Shown: positions 18,618 through 28,129 of the stretch, piece after piece
How the letters are laid out: the number at the start of each line of letters is the position of its first letter
Position numbering within the stretch: position 1 is the stretch's first letter
From: Psychrosphaera saromensis
GTDB lineage: Bacteria; Pseudomonadota; Gammaproteobacteria; Enterobacterales; Alteromonadaceae
NCBI RefSeq assembly: GCF_002954545.1
Contig: NZ_MSCH01000003.1
Coordinates: 3,139,991 to 3,203,990 of the forward strand
Reading direction: 5' to 3'
Length of the DNA: 64,000 nucleotides
The notes under the pieces: model-generated
Database searches by the model: none
Told to the model about the DNA's origin: nothing
Seen by the model: the letters and a program-made list of their open reading frames with translations, nothing else
Position numbers and translations under genes: made by a program

Positions 18618-19358
18618 TTGAATCATAAAAATTACTGTGTTGAGTTAACTAGATTATTAACCACTGGATTTTCCCCAGCAGGTTTCCATATCACTAACGA
18701 TATTGAACTTGATCCTGTGCCAGAAAATGCAAATTATGCAGCGTTAACGTTTGGCTTAAATGAACACAGAATTGTGTTCCGCAAAGGTAAAGTGACGCCT
18801 GACAGACCTGGTGCCTTTTTGGCTATTTGGCAACGTCCGTCGCCACAGCTTGTTTCAATAGATGCCTCAGATATGGCTCTGTCTGATATAAAAAGTAATA
18901 AAAAACCAATTCCTCTAAACGCCGAGCAACTGGATTATCTGTTCATAGAAGTACATTCTTATCCTGACGGCTCTGGTTTGGCTGAAGGCTCCTATTTGGC
19001 TGAGGGCTCCGATTTAGCTGAAGGCTCTGGTTTAGCTGACGGCGCTGTTTTGGCTGAGGGCTCTGATTTGGCTAAAGCCTCTAGGTCTGAGGTTGTAAAT
19101 AAGCTTGAGCGTGGCATGTTTATTTTTCCTGTTTCTTTATTAATTAAAAAAGGCATTGTCTGTGGCGGTAAAAGCAAAGGGAAAAATGGTTTTAGAGTGT
19201 TTCCACCTTGGAGCCAAGATAGAGGAAAAGTAGGGACTCAAGTATTTTCCGACTCTGGTAAAAAGACGCAACGCTGGCAGCTCCCCTACTTTGTCAGTAT
19301 TGATGAAAATGGCTTAATAGATCCCGCTAAATTAAATAGCCTTATAAGTAGTAATTAA
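18618..19358 (+). CDS. MepB family protein with internal hexapeptide repeat insertion
   Basis: A 246-residue protein of the MepB family (named for the gene next to the mepRA multidrug efflux operon in Staphylococcus aureus; function unknown). Family blocks are NYAALTFGLNEHRIVFRKGK, FLAIWQRPSPQ, LDYLFIEVHS, GMFIFPVSLLIKKGI, KGKNGFRVFPPW and TQRWQLPYF. Between LFIEVHS and GMFIFP, six units of GSxLAE (residues 118-153) interrupt the domain; other members have a short loop there. The only start is TTG at 18618 (AAGAG 6 nt upstream), as the next in-frame ATG is 90 codons in. It is a single-gene unit, divergent from the exonuclease. Confidence 0.85.
   Translation: MNHKNYCVELTRLLTTGFSPAGFHITNDIELDPVPENANYAALTFGLNEHRIVFRKGKVTPDRPGAFLAIWQRPSPQLVSIDASDMALSDIKSNKKPIPLNAEQLDYLFIEVHSYPDGSGLAEGSYLAEGSDLAEGSGLADGAVLAEGSDLAKASRSEVVNKLERGMFIFPVSLLIKKGIVCGGKSKGKNGFRVFPPWSQDRGKVGTQVFSDSGKKTQRWQLPYFVSIDENGLIDPAKLNSLISSN
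18969..19076 (+). repeat. 18-bp in-frame tandem repeat x6 in the MepB gene
   Basis: Six 18-bp units, consensus GGCTCTGATTTGGCTGAA, each encoding a GSxLAE-type hexapeptide. Units differ by 1-5 bases, and the fifth reads GAVLAE. Confidence 0.9.
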
Positions 19359-19489
19359 TTCAAGCTTCTTTTTTAAGAGCATTTTTTCAAGAGCATTGCT
19401 TCAAGATCGTTTATTCCAGGAGCTTTCTTCAAAGTCCTTTCTTGAATCGCACTTTTTATCACTTTATTTAGTGCTTTTCAGGCATAAAA

Positions 19490-19513
19490 AAAACCTACAT
19501 TGAGTAGGTTTTT
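19490..19513. terminator. Bidirectional terminator
   Basis: AAAAACCTAC-ATTGA-GTAGGTTTTT between the convergent MepB gene (+) and scoB (-). The upstream stretch 19359-19460 is made of degenerate TTCAAGAGCATT-like copies. Confidence 0.82.
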
Positions 19514-19578
19514 ATTTTTATAGCCCTGGATATATTCACCAAGCTAACTTACAAAGGATCACGCATGAAAGCGATGGA

Positions 19579-20238
19579 TCAAACAAAGGTCATTTCTGGA
19601 ATATCACCGTCGACTCTTAATTGACCGGCGGTTTTTGATCTTATTTCTTCTACTGAAACCCCCGGAGCACGTTCCTTTAAAACAAACTCGCCGTTTTCAA
19701 TTTCCATGTATGCTAAGTCAGTGATCACTTTCGTTATACAGCTTACGCCGGTTAGTGGCAAAGTACACTCAGTTAAAATTTTAGACTCGCCATGTTTATT
19801 AGCATGCATCATAGTGACGATTATATTGTCAGCCCCTGCCACTAAATCCATAGCGCCGCCCATGCCTTTAACTAATTTCCCTGGGATCATGTAACTGGCT
19901 ATATTGCCATTTTGATCTACTTCAAACGCACCTAAAACCGTCACGTCTACGTGACCACCACGGATCATTGCAAAGCTTTCTGCTGAGCTAAAAATAGCAG
20001 CGCCAGTAGCTGCTGTTACCGTTTCTTTACCTGCGTTTATCATATCAGCATCTACATTGGCTTTCGTTGGGTAAGGTCCCATGCCTAATAAACCATTTTC
20101 TGATTGCAACATAACTTCTATATCGGCTGGTACATAGTTGGCCGCTAACGTTGGAATACCGATGCCAAGGTTTACGTAATCACCGTCGTTAAATTCTTGT
20201 GCCACACGTTGGGCTATTTGTTCTCTAGATAAACTCAT
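19579..20238 (-). CDS. scoB: 3-oxoacid CoA-transferase subunit B
   Basis: A 219-residue beta subunit of succinyl-CoA:3-ketoacid CoA transferase, which moves CoA from succinyl-CoA to acetoacetate in the cytoplasm. The catalytic Glu lies in SENGLLGMGPYP, the signature of this family. GIGIPTLAANYVP and GGHVDVTVLGAFEVD are conserved. AGGAG lies 6 nt before the ATG. It is 9 nt downstream of scoA in the same unit. A butyrate/acetate CoA-transferase role is possible, since the family is hard to separate by sequence. Confidence 0.9.
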   Translation of the reverse strand: MSLSREQIAQRVAQEFNDGDYVNLGIGIPTLAANYVPADIEVMLQSENGLLGMGPYPTKANVDADMINAGKETVTAATGAAIFSSAESFAMIRGGHVDVTVLGAFEVDQNGNIASYMIPGKLVKGMGGAMDLVAGADNIIVTMMHANKHGESKILTECTLPLTGVSCITKVITDLAYMEIENGEFVLKERAPGVSVEEIRSKTAGQLRVDGDIPEMTFV

Positions 20239-20247
20239 GTGTCACTC

Positions 20248-20946
20248 CTAATCGCTTGTGGTTATTTTTTCTATGCGTTTTTCAAACTGACCTAAAATAA
20301 CGCGGTCGACATAAATTCCCGGAGTTTGAATGTCAGTTGGCGATAATTCACCAGGCTCAACAATTTCTTCAGCTTCAACCACAGTTATTTTGCCTGCAGT
20401 TGCCGCCATAGGATTAAAATTTTGCGCCGTGTGGCGATAAATACAGTTACCGTAACGGTCTGCTTTCCATGCTTTAACAATGGCAAACTCGCCAGTAATA
20501 CTTTCTTCTAGAATGTATTGGCGACCATTAAACTCTCGACTTTCTTTGCCCTCGCCTACCGGAGTACCGTAGCCAGTTGCAGTATAAAATGCAGGGATAC
20601 CAGCGCCGCCTGCACGCATTTTCTCGGCAAGCGTACCTTGTGGCGTTAGTTCAACTTCTAGCTCACCGTTTAATAGCTGCTTTTCAAACAGTGCGTTTTC
20701 ACCAACATAAGACGACACCATTTTTTTAATCTGTTTGTCTTCTAATAAAATACCTAAACCAAAACCATCTATGCCGCAGTTGTTTGAAACGACAGTTAGG
20801 CCTTTAGTACCTTTGTTTTTAATCTCGGCAATTAGTCCTTCTGGGATACCACATAAACCAAAACCACCTGCGATGACTGTCATATTATCTTCCAGTCCTG
20901 CCATGGCTTCTTGGTAGCTGCTCACTACTTTGTCAAAACCCGCCAT
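20248..20946 (-). CDS. scoA: 3-oxoacid CoA-transferase subunit A
   Basis: A 232-residue alpha subunit of the same CoA transferase. It has the CoA-binding signature [13 protein letters not shown], then [29 protein letters not shown] and [10 protein letters not shown], typical of ScoA/PcaI. It is the first gene of the scoAB pair and has the ribosome site AAGAAGG. Together the pair allows use of acetoacetate from ketone bodies, fatty acids or leucine. Confidence 0.9.
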   Translation of the reverse strand: MAGFDKVVSSYQEAMAGLEDNMTVIAGGFGLCGIPEGLIAEIKNKGTKGLTVVSNNCGIDGFGLGILLEDKQIKKMVSSYVGENALFEKQLLNGELEVELTPQGTLAEKMRAGGAGIPAFYTATGYGTPVGEGKESREFNGRQYILEESITGEFAIVKAWKADRYGNCIYRHTAQNFNPMAATAGKITVVEAEEIVEPGELSPTDIQTPGIYVDRVILGQFEKRIEKITTSD

Positions 20947-21275
20947 AAATTAACCCTTCTTTTTTATAATTATTATTTTTGTTTTTGCTTTTTTTTGTAT
21001 CAATACTTATTTTATGAATAGCCTTCATGGTGGCATAACATTGATTTATACACCTTATTTAAGCTTAAGAATTGTTGTATTTATAAACGCTATTAAGTAA
21101 ACCCAACTTGACAGTTAGCCGTCGAGTTACTGATAAATTATTTGAAGAAGAGCCTATATAAGGCAATTGGGGGCTAACCATTAAATAAAATAGTTAGAGA
21201 TAAAGGACGTTCTTGTATTTAGATGTTTTTTTTAATCAGGAAGATAAAAGGAATGAAGCTAAGTTGTTATATCAC
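20947..21275. other. Intergenic region upstream of scoA
   Basis: 329 nt with no supported gene. It should hold the scoA promoter. The dyad AAGCTAAGT/ACTTAGCTT (21256-21282) overlaps the VF530 stop codon and may serve its termination, though no T-run follows. Confidence 0.5.
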
Positions 21276-21626
21276 TTAGCTTTTCTCGTTTGACGTTCCA
21301 TTTTGAAGAGTGTTTAGACTTTGAGCCCAAGGATCTTCTATTGCAGTTTGATTTTCAGCTGGGCTTTCTATTGAGCTATCGGCTGAGGAATCAACTTGGC
21401 CTTCTAACATAGACAAGTAAATCGCTTCTATTTTATCTCTAGCCCACTGCGTTTTTCTTAAAAATTTAAGACTCGACTTAATTGATGGGTCAAACATAAA
21501 ACAGCGAACTTCAACTTGTTCTGCCAAATATTCCCATCCGTAATTGTCCACCAACTCAGTTAATAAGTTCTGTAGAGTGATCCCATGTAGTGGGTTATTA
21601 ATTTGCTCAGTCAATTCTAGCTCCAT
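21276..21626 (-). CDS. VF530 (DUF2132) family DNA-binding protein
   Basis: A 116-residue protein. Residues 12-75 match the VF530 fold: [28 protein letters not shown]-type [20 protein letters not shown] and [11 protein letters not shown]. The prototype from Vibrio fischeri has a known structure and DNA-binding-like surface; its cellular role is unclear. The acidic C-terminal 40 residues ([20 protein letters not shown]) are an extension, likely disordered. No strong ribosome site is seen at this ATG. Confidence 0.85.
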   Translation of the reverse strand: MELELTEQINNPLHGITLQNLLTELVDNYGWEYLAEQVEVRCFMFDPSIKSSLKFLRKTQWARDKIEAIYLSMLEGQVDSSADSSIESPAENQTAIEDPWAQSLNTLQNGTSNEKS

Positions 21627-21753
21627 TAGCCATTTGTGTGTCGGTGCTTCATCAATTATGCTTTTTATTAGCTAGACGTAACAACAAAGGCTAATGGTAC
21701 TTGATTTTCACTGTGATTTTTATTGTTTATAACAATATATTTAACATAAGTAC

Positions 21754-22779
21754 TTAACGACCGTCGCCATTCCAACGGAAGGTTAAAGTTCCCAGTCCTA
21801 AAAATACGCCTGTCATAACGATCATAATCGCAATATGTTCACGTAAGTCATACAAGTTTGCGCCTTCTGTCATTATGGCTCTCGCGCTTTCTACCAAGTG
21901 CGTCAGCGGTAACCAATATGCAAGTTGTTGAATGATCTCTGGGCTACCTTCTAACGAAAACCAAACGCCAGAAAATATCATCATAGGCCAGGATGCCATA
22001 TTTAATAATCCACCAGTCAGCTCTTCGCTTTGGCTACGTGCGGCAATAATCAAACCTAGAGAAATTAAAGACATAGCGCCGAGTATGGCGATAATGAATA
22101 AGTCGAAATAACTGCCAAGCATGTAGAAATCAAACATAATATCGCAACCGATGAATATAACCGACGATATGCACATAACAATCATTAAGCGAGACACAAT
22201 TTGTGCCGACAAAAACTCAAATGCACTTACAGGTGTGGCATTTAAACGTTTTAGCACCATAGATTTACGATATCTTACAATCACGTAACCCACACCAAAT
22301 AAACAACTGAACATCATGTTCATGCCTAATATGCCAGGTAATACCCAATCTATATAACGGATTTGTTTGCCGGTTACCGTTTGTTTTATCCATTCTTTGT
22401 TGGTCATATCATTATTTTGCGCCAACAATAAATGTTCAGCCATGTAACCGGTTGGCGAGGTGTCATTTATCCAATATAAACCTAAACGATAATCCACTAA
22501 CAAATCTAGCTTATGCTGCCTAATTTTACCCAGAGCTAATTCTGTGTCTGTGTAATCAACAAATTCAATATATTTAGTTTGTAAAAATGCAGCCTCTTTA
22601 TCTGGTGTATTTAACACGCCTACTTTGTAAATGTCTTTGCCGTCGCCACTAAATACAATAGAAAAACCAACAAGTAACAAAACAGGAAATGCAATACTCC
22701 AGGCAAGTGAGGACTTATCACGGAAGAACTCTAAATTTCTGGCTTTTAAAATCGCGTAAAAACGTTTGAAAAATAACAT
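21754..22779 (-). CDS. ABC-2 type transporter permease
   Basis: A 341-residue permease. One N-terminal membrane helix (SSLAWSIAFPVLLLVGFSIV) is followed by an extracytoplasmic domain of about 110 residues and then five helices, the ABC-2/YhhJ-like layout. The block SGVWFSLEGSPEIIQQLAYWLPLTHLVESARAI is characteristic. Its ATG overlaps the stop of the ATPase gene by one base (TAATG), so the two are translationally coupled. The substrate is unknown; drug, lipid or peptide export are all possible. Confidence 0.88.
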   Translation of the reverse strand: MLFFKRFYAILKARNLEFFRDKSSLAWSIAFPVLLLVGFSIVFSGDGKDIYKVGVLNTPDKEAAFLQTKYIEFVDYTDTELALGKIRQHKLDLLVDYRLGLYWINDTSPTGYMAEHLLLAQNNDMTNKEWIKQTVTGKQIRYIDWVLPGILGMNMMFSCLFGVGYVIVRYRKSMVLKRLNATPVSAFEFLSAQIVSRLMIVMCISSVIFIGCDIMFDFYMLGSYFDLFIIAILGAMSLISLGLIIAARSQSEELTGGLLNMASWPMMIFSGVWFSLEGSPEIIQQLAYWLPLTHLVESARAIMTEGANLYDLREHIAIMIVMTGVFLGLGTLTFRWNGDGR

Positions 22780-23681
22780 TATGCTTGTTCCTCTTTTTCA
22801 CTTTGTGACAGCTGATGTCCCGTTAACTTAATAAACAAGTCATCTAAGTTGGCTGACTTAACTTGCAATCCAGCTAACGATATTTTTTTGCTTAGCAGCT
22901 CTGAAATGACTTTTTCAACATCTACCGCATCTATGTCTACATGGTTTTCACCAAATAAACGGCCATACGCTTCAGGTTTTTCGTCTTTTAAGTTTTCAAT
23001 TGGTAAGCGAATAATTGCGCCGGAGAAGTGTTTAGACAACAAACCTTGTGGTGAGTCGTGGGCTATAATTTTGCCTTTATCCATAATAACAATGTCATCA
23101 CATAAATATTCAGCTTCATCCATGTAATGCGTGGTTAATACGACCGTTTTACCTTGCTGTTTTACCTTGTTAATTAAATCCCAAAAGTTACGTCTAGCGT
23201 GAGGGTCTAATCCTGTGGTTGGTTCGTCGAGAAATAGTATTTTAGGATCGTTTATAAGCGCCAAAGCCAATAACAGTCTTTGCTTTTGTCCACCAGATAG
23301 TTTTTTGTGATCCCGGTCGGCAATATCGTGTAAGTCGCACAAATCCATAAGTGTGCTTTTATCTGTCACTTTTGCATAAAAAGCAGAGAACATATCTATG
23401 GTTTCTTCTACCGTTAAAAAATCTTGCAACGCGGTATGCTGAAACTGAATGCCAATATCTCTTAATATTTGTTTATTAATTTGTTGGCCAAAAAATAAAA
23501 TATCGCCAGATGTTTTTGTAACTAACCCTTCCATCATTTCTATGGTAGTTGTTTTACCCGCCCCATTTGGCCCCAATAAACCAAAACAAGTACCTTGTTT
23601 AACAGAGAAAGAAATGCCATCCACCGCCGTTAATTCTTTATATTGTTTTGTTAAATTCTCAACTTGTATAACCACTGACAT
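22779..23681 (-). CDS. ABC transporter ATP-binding protein (ABC-2 exporter)
   Basis: A 300-residue ATPase with Walker A GPNGAGKTT (residues 37-45), Q-loop region GIQFQHTALQDFLTVEE, signature LSGGQKQRLLLALAL, Walker B KILFLDEPTTGLDP and H-loop VVLTTHYMDEAE. The C-terminal 80 residues are the usual accessory extension of this exporter class. GGAG lies 5 nt before the ATG. It forms a two-gene operon with the permease, divergent from rsmE. Confidence 0.92.
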   Translation of the reverse strand: MSVVIQVENLTKQYKELTAVDGISFSVKQGTCFGLLGPNGAGKTTTIEMMEGLVTKTSGDILFFGQQINKQILRDIGIQFQHTALQDFLTVEETIDMFSAFYAKVTDKSTLMDLCDLHDIADRDHKKLSGGQKQRLLLALALINDPKILFLDEPTTGLDPHARRNFWDLINKVKQQGKTVVLTTHYMDEAEYLCDDIVIMDKGKIIAHDSPQGLLSKHFSGAIIRLPIENLKDEKPEAYGRLFGENHVDIDAVDVEKVISELLSKKISLAGLQVKSANLDDLFIKLTGHQLSQSEKEEQA

Positions 23682-23919
23682 TGTAACTCCGATTCATAAC
23701 CTATTGGCTAAGCTAAGTTTACCTTTAGCTGATGACAATAACGCCAAGCGTATTTGAACTCAACTTATACCTTTAAAAATTCTATATTTTATCCGGTAGC
23801 GAATCGTGCAAAAACGATTAAGTTATAAGGTAAAAAAACGCACTAAATTAAAACTGTGATATGCAGATTTTCATTTGCTTGTTATGATCAGGTCATTGGT
23901 CAAAACTTGAATACTTTGT

Positions 23920-24651
23920 ATGCGCACATCTCGAATATTTCACTCTCAGTCATTATCGGTTAACAGTTCTGTTAACTTAGAACCAGAAGCCGCAAATCAC
24001 GTTGGCCGAGTCTTGCGCATGCAATCTGGTCAACAAGTGGTTTTGTTTAATGGCGACGGTCATGACTATTTAGCAGAAATTACTGACGTTACAAAAAAGA
24101 ACGTTGTGGTTAACCTGTTATCTCAACAAGAAGTCAGCAATGAATCGCCACTTAACGTACATTTAGCCCAGGGCATTTCTCGGGGCGATAAAATGGATTT
24201 TACCATTCAGAAGTCGGTTGAGTTAGGCATTACTGAAATCACGCCCATTTTCACCGAGCGTTGTGGTGTTAAGCTTTCAGGTGAAAGACTGGATAAAAAG
24301 CATAGCCAATGGCAGAAAATTGCAATAGCCGCATGTGAACAAAGTGGCCGTGCTACTGTGCCTATTATTCATAAACCGATTCAAATTACTGAGTTCTTAG
24401 CGCAAAAATCTGACCAACTTAAGTTGAATTTACATCCAAGAGCCTCCACTACAGTAAAAGGTCTGGTTGTTCCTGATGCAGGAGTCCGATTTATTATTGG
24501 TCCTGAAGGCGGATTAAATGACGCTGAGATTGAACAAGCGCTTAACGCAGGTTACCAAGAAATTTTATTAGGCCCACGAATTTTACGCACAGAAACGGCA
24601 GCATTAACTTTATTATCAGCCTTGCAGTTACAGTTTGGCGACTTAGCCTAG
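23920..24651 (+). CDS. rsmE: 16S rRNA (uracil-1498-N3)-methyltransferase
   Basis: A 243-residue SPOUT methyltransferase that modifies U1498 of 16S rRNA. It has an N-terminal PUA-like part (MRTSRIFHSQSLSVNSSVNL, AANHVGRVLRMQSG) and the C-terminal SAM-binding knot FIIGPEGGLNDAEIEQA and LGPRILRTETAALTLL. It is the first gene of the conserved rsmE-gshB-yqgE-ruvX cluster, in the same order as in E. coli. No clear ribosome site is seen. Confidence 0.95.
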   Translation: MRTSRIFHSQSLSVNSSVNLEPEAANHVGRVLRMQSGQQVVLFNGDGHDYLAEITDVTKKNVVVNLLSQQEVSNESPLNVHLAQGISRGDKMDFTIQKSVELGITEITPIFTERCGVKLSGERLDKKHSQWQKIAIAACEQSGRATVPIIHKPIQITEFLAQKSDQLKLNLHPRASTTVKGLVVPDAGVRFIIGPEGGLNDAEIEQALNAGYQEILLGPRILRTETAALTLLSALQLQFGDLA

Positions 24652-24697
24652 CTTTAAACTTATATAGATTTAGCATATTACTTATTAGGAATAAATC

Positions 24698-25681
24698 ATG
24701 ACCATTAAACTTGGTATTGTAATGGACCCAATTGCGGACATTAATATTAAAAAAGACTCTAGTTTTGCCATGTTACTTGAGGCGCAATCTAGAGGTTATG
24801 AACTTTATTACCTAGAAATGGGTGATCTATTTTTATTAGGTGGTCGTGCATTTGGTAATGCTAAACCATTGTCAGTAAAAGATGATGCCAATGATTTTTA
24901 TAAATTGGGCGACGAGCAAACGATGCCATTGTCTGATTTAAACGTTATTTTAATGCGTAAAGATCCTCCATTTGATACTGAGTTTGTTTATTCAACTTAT
25001 ATGTTAGAACGTGCGGAAGACGAAGGTTCATTAATCGTCAACAAACCACAAAGCTTGCGTGATGCTAACGAGAAGCTATTTACTAGCTGGTTCTCAGAGT
25101 TTACACCACCAACATTGGTCACACGTTCAGACAAACAAATTAGAGCGTTTTACGCTGAGCATAAAGACATCATACTTAAGCCATTAGATGGTATGGGTGG
25201 TTCGTCTATCTTCAGAGTAAAACCACAAGATCCAAACCTAGGCGTTATTATCGAAACCTTAACCAACTTAGGGACCAATTACGCTATGGTTCAAGCTTTT
25301 ATCCCTGATATTTCAAACGGTGATAAACGCATATTAATTGTAGATGGCGAACCTATGCCATATTGCTTAGCTCGTATTCCAGCCAAAGGCGAAACCCGTG
25401 GTAACTTAGCCGCAGGTGGCCGAGGTGAAGCAAGACCATTGAGTGACTCTGACTGGAAAATAGCGCGCGCGATTGGCCCTAAATTAAAAGAAAAAGGTCT
25501 TATCTTTGTTGGTTTAGATGTTATTGGTGAAGGCGTTACAGAAATCAATGTTACTAGCCCAACCTGTATTAAAGAGATTGAAGCCGCTTACGACATCAGT
25601 ATTACTGGTCATTTATTTGATGCCATTGAACGCCGCTTATATGCGAAGCTAGATGCAAAGCTAGATGCAGCCAAAGCATAA
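24698..25681 (+). CDS. gshB: Glutathione synthetase
   Basis: A 327-residue ATP-grasp enzyme joining gamma-glutamylcysteine and glycine. Family blocks are KLGIVMDPIADINIKKDSSF, RKDPPFDTEFVYSTYMLE, LKPLDGMGGSSIFRV, YCLARIPAKGETRGNLAAGG and EINVTSPTCIKEIE. It ends in AKLDAKLDAAKA, an extra tail made by a 12-bp tandem duplication (25643-25666); E. coli GshB (316) lacks it. AGGA lies before the ATG. It is the second gene of the cluster. Confidence 0.95.
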   Translation: MTIKLGIVMDPIADINIKKDSSFAMLLEAQSRGYELYYLEMGDLFLLGGRAFGNAKPLSVKDDANDFYKLGDEQTMPLSDLNVILMRKDPPFDTEFVYSTYMLERAEDEGSLIVNKPQSLRDANEKLFTSWFSEFTPPTLVTRSDKQIRAFYAEHKDIILKPLDGMGGSSIFRVKPQDPNLGVIIETLTNLGTNYAMVQAFIPDISNGDKRILIVDGEPMPYCLARIPAKGETRGNLAAGGRGEARPLSDSDWKIARAIGPKLKEKGLIFVGLDVIGEGVTEINVTSPTCIKEIEAAYDISITGHLFDAIERRLYAKLDAKLDAAKA

Positions 25682-25720
25682 GCTCGCTTAAAGCAAAAAA
25701 GAACAAACAAAGGAAGTAGT

Positions 25721-26314
25721 ATGCCAAATAAACATTCATCAATGACCAGTTTAGCCAATCAGTTTTTGGTTGCTATGCCAGCATTAGACGACTCATATTT
25801 TGGTCGAAGTGTTATTTATATTTGTGAGCATGACGACGAAGGCGCAATGGGCTTAGTGATCAATAAGAGCACAGAGATTGCCGTTAATACCGTTTTGTTG
25901 GAGATGCATATTACAGATGAAGATGTTGATACTGAAGCTACCGTTGCATTAGACGACATCAATGTGATGTCTGGCGGCCCAGTACACACAGACCGTGGAT
26001 TTATACTGCACAACGGTGACAAAAAATGGTCTTCAAGCTTAAAGTTAGATGATCAGATTAATGTTACTACTTCCAAAGATATTCTAGAAAACCTGGCAAC
26101 TAAAGCCGGCCCAGAAAAATATCTGATGACCTTAGGTTACGCAGGTTGGACAGCGGGACAATTGGAGCAAGAGTTAGCGGATAACACTTGGTTAACCATT
26201 GATGCAGACCCTGACCTGATATTTGATACCCCTATTGAAGATCGTTGGGAAAAAGCGGTACAAAAATTAGGTATTAATGTTGAGCAGTTAACCGCTTTTT
26301 CTGGTCACGCTTAA
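25721..26314 (+). CDS. yqgE: YqgE/AlgH family protein
   Basis: A 197-residue UPF0301 protein. It has [52 protein letters not shown] and [21 protein letters not shown], all diagnostic. It was named after an alginate regulator in Pseudomonas, but the molecular function is unknown. AAGGAAG lies 7 nt before the start. It is between gshB and ruvX, the usual order. Confidence 0.93.
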   Translation: MPNKHSSMTSLANQFLVAMPALDDSYFGRSVIYICEHDDEGAMGLVINKSTEIAVNTVLLEMHITDEDVDTEATVALDDINVMSGGPVHTDRGFILHNGDKKWSSSLKLDDQINVTTSKDILENLATKAGPEKYLMTLGYAGWTAGQLEQELADNTWLTIDADPDLIFDTPIEDRWEKAVQKLGINVEQLTAFSGHA

Positions 26315-26346
26315 GCTTATTTTTCATAACCGGTGGTAAAAATTTA

Positions 26347-26766
26347 ATGGATGTTAAAACGGTAATTGGAGTCGACTTTGGTACAGGCTCCATTGGTTTT
26401 GCTATAGGCCAAATGCTAACGGGCACCGCATCTCCTATGAAAGCGTTTAAAGCGAAAGACGGCGTACCTAATTGGGATGACATCGGTAAGTTATTAACTG
26501 AATGGCAACCTGACTTAGTGGTGGTTGGTTTACCGTTAAATATGGATGGAACGGATCAAGAGATCACCGTCAGAGCTCGTAAATTTGCTAACCGTTTACA
26601 TGGTCGTTTTGGTGTTCAAGTCACCACACATGACGAACGCCTAACGACGGTAGACGCCAAAGCCACTTTGTTTGAACGTGGTGGCTACAAAAATTTGAAA
26701 AAGGGTAATATTGACGCTCAGTCTGCCGCTGTAATTTTAGAAAGTTGGTTTGAGAGTCAATACTAA
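26347..26766 (+). CDS. ruvX: YqgF/RuvX Holliday junction resolvase-like protein
   Basis: A 139-residue RNase H-fold protein implicated in 16S rRNA 5'-end maturation and anti-termination. The metal-site residues are the Asp in [16 protein letters not shown], the Glu in THDERLTT and the Asp of [16 protein letters not shown]. It is the last gene of the rsmE cluster, 32 nt after yqgE. No strong terminator is visible; 26767-26947 contains short degenerate repeats instead. Confidence 0.93.
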   Translation: MDVKTVIGVDFGTGSIGFAIGQMLTGTASPMKAFKAKDGVPNWDDIGKLLTEWQPDLVVVGLPLNMDGTDQEITVRARKFANRLHGRFGVQVTTHDERLTTVDAKATLFERGGYKNLKKGNIDAQSAAVILESWFESQY

Positions 26767-26947
26767 TCTTAGTCATAAGAGCCGTTTACAAGAGCGGACT
26801 AGAGAATCGGCTCACCAAAGCGCTTCACAAAAACTCTTTATAAAATTTCTTTACAAAGATACAGCACAAGAATGACGCAATAAACTGACATATAACAAAC
26901 ATGCGCTAGAATGACATGATAAAAACATTGGTTAAGGATTAATTAAA

Positions 26948-27640
26948 ATGAGTAAAACTGCGTTAATTATTGGAGCCACTGGCTTAGTCGGCCAACAGCT
27001 AACGGAACAGTTATTACTTGATGATAATTACCAAGCTGTGCATGTATTTGTGCGTAATTTAATTGCCCTTCCTGACAATGCCGACCCAAAAAATAAACTC
27101 ACACAACATATTGTTGATTTTAATAATATGAGCAGCTGGCAATCCAAACTTGTTGGTGATGAATTATTCTGCTGTATTGGCACCACATTAAAACAAGCGG
27201 GCAGTAAGTTACTACAAACTAAAATCGACTTGAAAATCCCAACTGAAATTGCACGTTATGCTCGTCACAATGACGTAACTAAATTCATATTAATCAGCTC
27301 AGCAAACGCGAATCCAGAGTCATCTTCATTTTATTTGCAGCTTAAAGGTAAATTAGAACAAAATCTTATAGAGCAGAATTGGCCACAATTAATTATTGTT
27401 CGCCCTTCTTTTTTAGCCGGAAAACGTAATGAATTTAGAGTGGGTGAAAAAGTCGCAATTGGGTTATTTTCGTTTTTACAATTTGTGCCGTTTATCAAAC
27501 GATATAGACCAATAACCGGGAAACAACTCGCCACAAAGATGCGTTTTCTCGCGGCTGAAGGTAGCCAAACTGATCTACAAAAAACAGCTCAACAACAAAT
27601 GGATAAAGTAGTCATTAAAGAGTTAGACCAGCTATTTTAG
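26948..27640 (+). CDS. NAD(P)-binding atypical SDR (HTATIP2-like)
   Basis: A 230-residue Rossmann protein. The nucleotide motif is GATGLVGQQL (residues 9-18), then the conserved CCIGTTLKQAGS, FILISSANANPESSSFY and YLQLKGKLEQ, and VRPSFLAGKR, the pattern of the atypical SDR a5 group that includes HTATIP2-like oxidoreductases. The catalytic YxxxK is present (YLQLKG). The substrate is unknown. AAGGA lies before the ATG. It converges with the next gene with only 2 nt between the stops. Confidence 0.85.
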   Translation: MSKTALIIGATGLVGQQLTEQLLLDDNYQAVHVFVRNLIALPDNADPKNKLTQHIVDFNNMSSWQSKLVGDELFCCIGTTLKQAGSKLLQTKIDLKIPTEIARYARHNDVTKFILISSANANPESSSFYLQLKGKLEQNLIEQNWPQLIIVRPSFLAGKRNEFRVGEKVAIGLFSFLQFVPFIKRYRPITGKQLATKMRFLAAEGSQTDLQKTAQQQMDKVVIKELDQLF

Positions 27641-27642
27641 CT

Positions 27643-28005
27643 TTAATTAATTTGAGCGGGTTTAGTATGCACTTTTTGATAGCCCATTTTTTTCTCTCGG
27701 GCAATAAAAATCACCAATGTATGAATGCACTTACCTTCACTATCAATAGTTGATTTAGCATCGTCGGCTAGATTATTTAACATCATGGCTGCACCATAAA
27801 GGCAGGTTTCACTTAAGTGAGGACGATAAAGTTTTAACTCCTCGATAGTGGTAGTCACAGCCTTAGGCGCTTTTGACATATCGATAGGGGCGTCTGGGTC
27901 TACCTCTTCTTCAAAAAAAGTATCCAACTCTACGGCTTGTAATGCAAACATAGTTGCGCCAATTAGCACTAGCGCACCTGCAACATATAACCACTTTTTC
28001 TTCAT
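27643..28005 (-). CDS. Uncharacterised membrane-anchored small protein
   Basis: A 120-residue protein. An N-terminal hydrophobic segment (WLYVAGALVLIGATMFAL) anchors or exports it, followed by an acidic stretch (TFFEEEVDPDAPID) and a domain with two Cys residues (ETCLYGAAMM, GKCIHTLVIF). I do not recognise the family. It stands alone, converging with the SDR gene. Confidence 0.65.
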   Translation of the reverse strand: MKKKWLYVAGALVLIGATMFALQAVELDTFFEEEVDPDAPIDMSKAPKAVTTTIEELKLYRPHLSETCLYGAAMMLNNLADDAKSTIDSEGKCIHTLVIFIAREKKMGYQKVHTKPAQIN

Positions 28006-28129
28006 AACTACTTCAATTCATTGATAATAAGCTCAGGAACTATACATATAACCATTAGACGTGCCAAGTGTTTACTTTTTATACTTTGTTATTCCTCCTC
28101 ATGGTAAGCCTATGTCTATGAATGATTTT

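Noticed and set aside
26767-26947. Possible small gene or terminator after ruvX
   Set aside because: No ORF with a ribosome site and no stable hairpin plus T-run; only loose short repeats are seen.
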